A stretch of 24,050 bases of DNA from positions 1-24,050 of the forward strand of contig JALRMH010000110.1 in NCBI GenBank assembly GCA_026119935.1, given 5' to 3'. A program made the position numbers and the translations under genes. Shown one piece after another: positions 18,243-24,050 of the stretch. The notes below the pieces were generated by a model, which saw only the letters and a list, made by a program, of their open reading frames with translations, had not been told where the DNA came from and did not search any database. This stretch comes from Endothia cerciana (lineage: Eukaryota > Ascomycota > Sordariomycetes > Diaporthales > Cryphonectriaceae). Position 1 is the stretch's first letter, and each line of letters begins with the position of its first letter.

Positions 18243-21200
18243 ATTAATCTGCAGGTCTTATAAGTTACTTCATCTATTAGCTCTTAGCTATCTAGCTATA
18301 GCAATTATCTATCCTCATCCTCTTTTTAGCTACTGCTATAGCACTCCTCTTATTTATTATAGCAGCTCTCTTGTCTAGCTATTATAGGATCTCTATCGCT
18401 AGTCTAGCCTGCGTTTGATTTCACTTCAGGGAGTTCGGAAGGTAAGCGAGAAGGCAGTTATAAAGATATAATTATAAAAGAAGGGGCGCTGGATTCTATT
18501 AAGAATGTTTATGAAAACAACAGCTTAGACTAGCCTAGCCTTGCTAGCTCTAGCAGTAATATAAGCGCTTTTAAGGCTAGCAATGAAGATATAGCTATAA
18601 AGGAAGAGGGGCTAGGTCTTATTAACAATTCTAATAAAGATAATAGCCTAGACAGCTTCAGCTAGGCTAGCTAGAGCAGTAACCTTAGCAGGTTTAGCAA
18701 TAGCAACTTATTATCTAGTTCGCTAGGTTCTAAGGATAATAATAATGAAGACAGAGAAGAGATTTCTGCGCTTAACTAGCTATGCATATATAATATTTTT
18801 CTGCAGGCGCAGATACCCTATAGTGTAAAGAAACAAGCAGCTGATATTCTCTAAGAAGTGAACCTGCTTTATTGCTTTTGCAGTAGGCCTAGCTACTTCT
18901 CCTAAGTCTTATTATTATATAATCTACTAAAGCTCGAGTGACTAATCTTTTATATATATTAAATAGACTACCTAAGGCCTTGAGAAGAGTGTTCTTATCT
19001 CTATATTCTTTCTATTATAGCCTGAGCACTCACTTATATAAAAAAGGACCTTTCTAGATGCTCTGTTATAGAAAGACTTTAGTTTCTATTATATTTTAAC
19101 CGCCCTCTTACTTAATCAGACTTTGCTAAAGGCCTTATATCTAACTACTATAAGCTTCTTTATAAAGACTACTATTATAACTAGCTTCTCTCTCTATAAA
19201 AGTCAGAAGATTATATATTAAAAGCCTTACTTAGTACTTATATTTATTATATATAAGATATTAACTTATAAGTTATAGAGGTTTAAAGCTTTATAGTATT
19301 TGTATAGTGCTACTTCTTACTATTAACTCTACTTCTCTTTATTATTATAATCTATTAGAATTTATATTATTATATTAAGAAAGAAAGGAATATTAAGCTC
19401 TATTTAATTAAGAACCTTATACTAAGCTCTATCGAATCTATACTTATATAGAATACTCTTTATATCCTCTTCCTGCATTTCAACCTTATAGCTAAATATT
19501 ACAAGTATAAAAAAAGAACACTGCTAAAGCAAGAAGCAGAAATAATACTATAATAGCAGTAGTAGCAGCAGTATAACAAATATTTATATCTACCTTACTC
19601 TATAATTAATACCTTAGCTAACAGCAACTTTAATATCTTTTATATAGAGTGCTTCCTTTCTGCTTTATAAGCTGTAGTACTAGCTTATTTATACTAATCT
19701 TATACACCTTTATAAATATCGATCCTTACTTAAGCAACAGCCTTTTAGCTAAAGCTTTAATGCAGAGAAGGCTATTATTATATATACTATAAGGAGTTTA
19801 TTAGTAGCGAGTTTCTTAAGCCTTTATAAGACTAGCTTCTAGGCTTTTATAACGAGTTCCTTTAAAAGTTTGCTTAGCCCTTGCTGTTCTTTTAAGCCTA
19901 TAGCACTAAGAACACCCTGTTTAGCAGCCAGCCTGAGAACGCCCTGTCTAAGCTCTACTAGCAGTATCTCTGCTGCCTAGCGCCGGCCCTCCTCTACCTA
20001 GACTAGTTCTAGATAGACTTTGCTCTAGTAGACTTCCTGCAGCATAAGCAGAACGAGGAGGAGGAGGAGGATAATGACGACAACAAAGGCAAACCTATCT
20101 CGCTCTTTTATAAATAGGACTACCTACGCTATATTAAAAAGGAGCTTATCAACCGCCCTGCCTAGTAGCAGAGGCGCTGCTCTATATAAAGCTAGAATAA
20201 GCCTGTGCTATTTAACTTTCAGGCGCATTCCTTTATAGAGTATAGCCTTTATAATATTATAACCCTTAAGCTTATTAATTAGCACTTAGACTAGCTTACT
20301 TTATAGCCTGTCCTTTATATTAAAATATATAATTCTTATAAGAATATTTTCTAGACTTTTAATAAGTATATAGCAGCCTTCTTTAAGCTAAGCTTTCGCT
20401 TTCTTAAGCTTATTAAAGACTAGCGCTGCTAATAAGCTATATACTATTATAAATATAAATATAAGACTATAAGCAGCTACTATTATATAGATAAAGAGCT
20501 TAACTAGGCTTAGCAGCACTATATAGCGTATATTATCTACTATTTGAATATTAATATAGATGCTATGCTTTTTTTATATAATATATAGTAAAAGATTACT
20601 ATTCTCTTTATTCTTTTTACTAAGCTAGACTTAAATACTCTATTTTATTATAAGCCTTGACTCTTTAAGCTCTCTTTGCTTACTAATAAGCAGTATACTC
20701 TATTCTTCTTTATATTTATATGTTCTTTAAACTAACTCCTCTTTATTACTAGCAGCTGCTATTTTCTTATTCTTAAGCAGCTAGTTACTTATAGCTACCC
20801 TTACACCCGCACTATTATAGAGCTACTATATCCTAGTAAGGTATAGCTAAACCCTAGTAACTTCTTTAGTCTAGAGAAGTATATCCTACAGACTTATACT
20901 ACTTAGGCTCTACAGTGCTTTTTAAAGCTGTCTTATTTCAGCAACTAGCCTGAGCTTTTATTATAGCTATAGGCTTGCTATATACGAGTGCAGCTGCAGC
21001 GCTGCAGCGCCTGCTAGCAGCTGCACTAACAGGAGGAGAAGGGGGTAGTAGAAGTAGAGGGCCTTAGATTAAAGAAAAAGGCAGAGGAGGCAGAAAAGGT
21101 AGAGGAGGCAGAGAAGGCAAAGGAGGCGGAGAAGACAGAGGAGGAAGAGGCAGGATGCCTAATAGAAAGAATAGCAGGCCTCGACCTTAGCAGCATATAC

Positions 21201-21961
21201 AAAAAGCTCAGCATAGTCTTTTTCTATAGTAAGCATTAGAACTAAAACTTCCCTTACCTCTACTTTAGCATTACTTATACTATTAGTTTCCTAGACTAGG
21301 TCTAAGATATATATATATTTAGCATTTATTAACTCTATATTATATTTAGTTTTAATATATTTATTAATAGCTTAATCTTAGAGAAATATTAGCAGGCTTT
21401 AATAGCTATAGCTGCTAATTAGTATAAAGCTAAAAAAGATAAAGCTGCTATCTTTAGCCTGCTCTGCTCAGCTTTTATCTTCGAACTCTAATCTATTATA
21501 GTTGAGTATAATTATAACTTACTACACTTCCTCTACTACTGTTTATCAAGTGCTAAGAGCTATAAAGTACTAACGCTCTTATAATTTTTAGCTAACGCTA
21601 TATTTAAAGCTTTAAACTTAATGCTATAGAAGTAGAATTAGATTTGCTACTTTTTAATTACTAATTTAGACGTAGTTTTTATACTCGCATATAGGTTATA
21701 CAGTACTAAAGCTTATAAACGCAACTATAGCCTTGACTAAGCCCTGCTAATACCTACCTTTATTCTTATCTATATATATAACAATATATTTTAGTCTACT
21801 TTTATCAATTTTATTTTACAGAGCTAAGTGCTTAGCGTTCTAACAGGTGCTGCAGAGATTTTATAGCACAGAAAGCCTTTTGCTATATACTACTACTAAG
21901 CCTAGCAGCACTAAGCTATAGCTATAATAAAGAAGAACATATTCTTTTATACCTTCTAAAA
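18243..21961 (+). pseudogene. Module D: very long degenerate ORF (about 1,240 codons), unknown function, 3' end cut by an LTR
   Basis: One frame (codons at multiples of three) stays readable for 3.7 kb with TAG/TAA stops and only two TGA noticed (18939, 20658). The start is Ser-rich (about 18243-18780; e.g. SLASSSSNISAFKASNEDIA). A long part rich in Leu, Tyr and Ile follows, as expected if His, Cys and Thr codons were mutated. A Glu/Asp run lies at about 20056-20085 (NEEEEEDNDDNKGKP) and a Lys/Glu/Ala coiled-coil tract at about 21068-21155 (RLKKKAEEAEKVEEAEKAKE). These charged tracts in the same frame argue that it was a real gene. No catalytic motif or family could be recognised. The frame runs straight into the LTR at 21962, so the insertion probably truncated it. 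It may belong to the same element or locus as modules A1-C. Confidence 0.5.
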
Positions 21962-22418
21962 TGTAATAAGCACTGCAGCAATTCAAAGATCTCTAAGTAC
22001 TAATTAAGTTTATACTAGCAAGAGCAGTATTAAATATAAGCCTTGAATACAGAAATATAGCTAGGTAGTCTATACAAGTATTCACTACTTTTAAAGCTTC
22101 TAAGTATAAGTGTACTTAAAACTTAGATTAATAACTAAAGAGCTATATATAAGATCTACTTAAAGGAAATAAACATGTCTTTATATATCTAGCTCTTTAG
22201 TCCTGTTAGTAGTATTAGTTATTAAATTATTTAAATTACCTAAGTAATCTAACTAATCTAGATCATTATAAATTAGCTACTAATCTATCCTAATCCTGTA
22301 ACCTTAACCCTTGCTTATATAAGCTGTAGTTCCTAAAGTGTTAAACCCTTCTTTTATTTTCTAGATAATTATCCTAAATGCCTTAGTTTATAACCTGTAT
22401 ATTAGATAAGTTATAACA
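21962..22418 (-). repeat. 3' LTR of the truncated chromovirus copy (457 bp)
   Basis: Same length, orientation and ends as 3999-4455, starting TGTAATAAGCAC on the plus strand and ending TTATAACA. The polypurine tract follows directly at 22419. It keeps the TATA-like palindrome (about 22313-22324). Confidence 0.92.
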
Positions 22419-22616
22419 TCATCTCCCTCTTATTAATCGTTATTCTTAATAATCTTTTATAAGTATTCTAGCAAGTTATCTATATATATAGTTATATCTT
22501 TCTAATTAAGATATCGAATAGAGTTAATAAATCGTGTTCTAATTATTTGGTGAAAACTTAAGAGTGCTATTGCCTTGCTAAGCTTATTTCTGTTTTTAGC
22601 ATTGAAATACCTGCCT

Positions 22617-23154
22617 GTGCTTATTATTAAGAGATAAGGGCTTCTTGCTATTTTGCTAAAAACTCTTCTTATTATAAAGAGTGTGTTTCTCTAGATTAAA
22701 GTTATAATACTAGACGTTTCTCAGCTTCTACTAGTTAGTCTCCTTATTCCTAGGTGCTTTTTGTAGTTGCTAATCCCCTTCTCTAGCAGGGCGCTTAATT
22801 CGTGAAAAGCGCAAGGTCCTAAGTAAGAAGGCTAAGGCAGAGTCGGCAAACGCTGCTGCCTTGCAAGCCTTGCTAGTATTGCAGGCTCGTCTTAATTATA
22901 TGCGGAAACAGCGAAGGCTGTTAGAGGAGCGGGCTGCAGAAATGATTCGTCGTAGCTTTAATTCCTTAGAGGAGTTTACTGATAAGGAGGATCGCAGTCT
23001 TCATGAAGAGGAAACTTGCCTAATATCCTAGGGACACTTTAAGGTTATTGACTAGAGTTCTTTAGCCTTTAATTCTAGTATGTCTAGTTAGCCTTCTCTC
23101 TTAGAGAGTAAAACTGCAGCGCTTGATTTTCATTCTAAGGCAGAGAGGTCTTAA
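22617..23154 (+). pseudogene. Antisense Cys-rich/coiled-coil ORF in the truncated copy
   Basis: Counterpart of 4644-5191. The ATG has become ATA at 22617. It keeps some codons lost in copy 1: MIRRSFNSLEEFTDKED (about 22940-22990) has Arg-Arg where copy 1 has Cys-Cys, and RK(Q)RRLLEERAAEM is preserved at about 22903-22944. The two copies therefore complement each other's damage and support a real coding sequence opposite to pol. The N-terminal part reads CLCLLLRDKGFLLFC-like in the shifted frame and is more degraded. Confidence 0.55.
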
Positions 23155-23199
23155 GTAGTAGTTTTTCTATTATTATTATAATGCTAAAGTGACTATCAG

Positions 23200-23533
23200 T
23201 AGTATAGTACTAGAGTTACTACTAGTCTTTTTCTTCTAGTATTTCTTTAATTTACTTATAGCATTTTTAACGTTTCTTTATAGTTTTTATAAGTTTTTGC
23301 TTACTAGGTAACCTTTCTACTTAATAAAGTACTCGAGTATGTTATTATTACCTCTATACTTAAGGATTTTTTCTACTTTATACTTTAATTTATTATCTTT
23401 GATTTTCACTATATTATCTATTAGTATTTCCTTTACTACTAGTTCTAGTAGTGAGATATAGAAAACTAGGTGCATCTTTATTCTATAAGGTAGTGTGAGT
23501 TTATAGTTGATTAAGGAGATTTATTATAAAATT
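23200..23533 (-). pseudogene. pol: pol C-terminal fragment with chromodomain, truncated
   Basis: Minus-strand reading corresponds to copy 1 at about 5230-5550: the segment after the integrase core and the chromodomain (YKVEKILKY... at about 23340-23365). It is cut at 23533 where the element ends. Confidence 0.7.
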
Positions 23534-23798
23534 GTCAGTAAAGCCTATAGATCCGAATCACATAAGTCAGCTTGTTAAGTGCCCCTAGCTAAAAGCCTGT
23601 ATTACGATGTAATAGCTAACACTTAAGGTCTAAGCCTAAAGTCTTAAGCCTAAAGCTAGTAGGCTTCCCTTTTGTATAGATAGCTAGCCCTAGCTAGCTC
23701 CTAATCCTTAGCCCTGTCACCTTATGACACCTGCTACTCGTGATAACTATCTCCTCCTTCGTGCGATTCGCCCTCGAATCGGATCCGAAGCCCTCTCA
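23534..23798. other. Unrelated, less AT-rich flank
   Basis: From 23534 the base composition changes: CpA, CpG and G+C are more frequent (e.g. GCGATTCGCCCTCGAATCGG). I see no coding frame. A short perfect stem GATTCG-N4-CGAATC lies at 23765-23780, and TAAGCCTAAAG occurs twice near 23631-23655. It is not a tRNA. It may be the edge of the AT-rich block or another mobile element. Confidence 0.4.
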
Positions 23799-24050
23799 AT
23801 AGTTTCCTAGGCACTAGACAGCCTTTAGATCAACAGTTTCCAAGGCACTAGACAGCCTCTTCAGTCTTCCTCAACGCTGGACAAGTTTCATCAGTTTCCT
23901 AAGCACTAGACAGCCTTTAGATCAACAGTTTCTAAGGCACTAGACAGCCTTATCAGTCTTTCTCAACACTAGACAGTTTCAACAGCTTCCTAAGCGCTAG
24001 ACAGCCTCCTGATCAACAGTTTCCTAGGCACTAGACAGCCTCCTCAGATC
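23799..24050. repeat. Minisatellite: about 30-bp units in a period of about 91 bp
   Basis: Units of the type CAGTTTCCTAGGCACTAGAC plus AGCC and a variable tail repeat about nine times and run off the window end. Three kinds of unit alternate, including a divergent one (CAGTCTTCCTCAACGCTGGA), so a longer period appears: unit starts at about 23800, 23892 and 23983. Copies differ mostly by C/T changes (CCTAGG, CCAAGG, CTAAGG), hinting at mild RIP. Confidence 0.8.

Larger units (their letters stand above)
21962..23533 (-). mobile_element. Truncated second copy of the chromovirus (3' LTR plus about 1.1 kb of 3' internal region)
   Basis: The sequence parallels 3999-5550: LTR, polypurine tract, antisense Cys-rich ORF and chromodomain end of pol, in the same order and orientation. 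The match stops abruptly after 23533 (copy 1 goes on at about 5557), where unrelated sequence begins. The 5' part of the element, including its other LTR, is missing. Differences from copy 1 are mostly transitions, plus a small insertion near 23228-23245. The left edge interrupts module D. Confidence 0.9.

Noticed and set aside
21026..21214. Ser/Phe-rich open frame on the minus strand
   Set aside because: Antisense shadow of the Lys/Glu/Ala tract in module D.
11934..21961. Genes using TAG as a glutamine codon (alternative genetic code)
   Set aside because: The same TAG pattern occurs in the recognisable TLH, pol and ubiquitin frames together with D-to-N, E-to-K, C-to-Y and H-to-Y changes at catalytic sites, so mutation by RIP explains it.
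23755..23790. tRNA gene (GATTCG...CGAATC looked like a T arm)
   Set aside because: No acceptor, D or anticodon arms can be placed around it on either strand.
23799..24050. CRISPR array
   Set aside because: Contiguous diverging tandem units without unique spacers in a eukaryotic context; a minisatellite fits.

Overview
This window looks like a piece of an AT-rich, probably subtelomeric compartment of a filamentous ascomycete (Pezizomycotina). No intact gene was found. Almost everything carries the mark of repeat-induced point mutation (RIP). CpA and TpG are depleted and TpA is in excess. Long frames recognisable by homology are interrupted almost only by TAG and TAA, the products of CAG, CAA or TGG, and very rarely by TGA. 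Reading through those stops recovers old genes.

Layout. (1) 1-3994, plus strand: the 3' part of a telomere-linked RecQ-type helicase gene (TLH), cut by the window start, with helicase motifs still visible but catalytic residues mutated. (2) 3999-11933, minus strand: a nearly complete Ty3/Gypsy chromovirus with two 457-bp LTRs, a polypurine tract, gag with a CCHC knuckle, protease, RT, RNase H, integrase and a chromodomain. A Cys-rich/coiled-coil ORF lies on the opposite strand between pol and the 3' LTR. A solo LTR of the same family, inverted, sits between protease and RT with a perfect 5-bp target duplication. (3) 11934-17540, plus strand: reading-frame modules A1, A2, B, C and a ubiquitin-like module, separated by short inverted-repeat elements sharing one motif. 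Consensus splice donors sit at the ends of three modules and several junctions are in phase, which suggests one multi-exon gene with introner-like introns. The ubiquitin module holds a 33-residue tandem duplication. (4) 17660-18060: nothing recognised. (5) 18064-21961, plus strand: a long degenerate frame of about 1,240 codons and unknown function. (6) 21962-23533: a second, truncated copy of the same Gypsy element (3' LTR and 3' internal end). (7) 23534-24050: different, less AT-rich sequence ending in a minisatellite of about 30 bp arranged in a period of about 91 bp.

Together the contents describe a transposon graveyard at or near a chromosome end. A TLH gene and an unidentified multi-ORF locus were invaded by one chromovirus family and degraded by RIP. 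The solo LTR looks less mutated than its relatives and is probably the youngest insertion. Organism, subtelomeric location and gene structures are inferences from sequence read by eye; no alignment or search was run.
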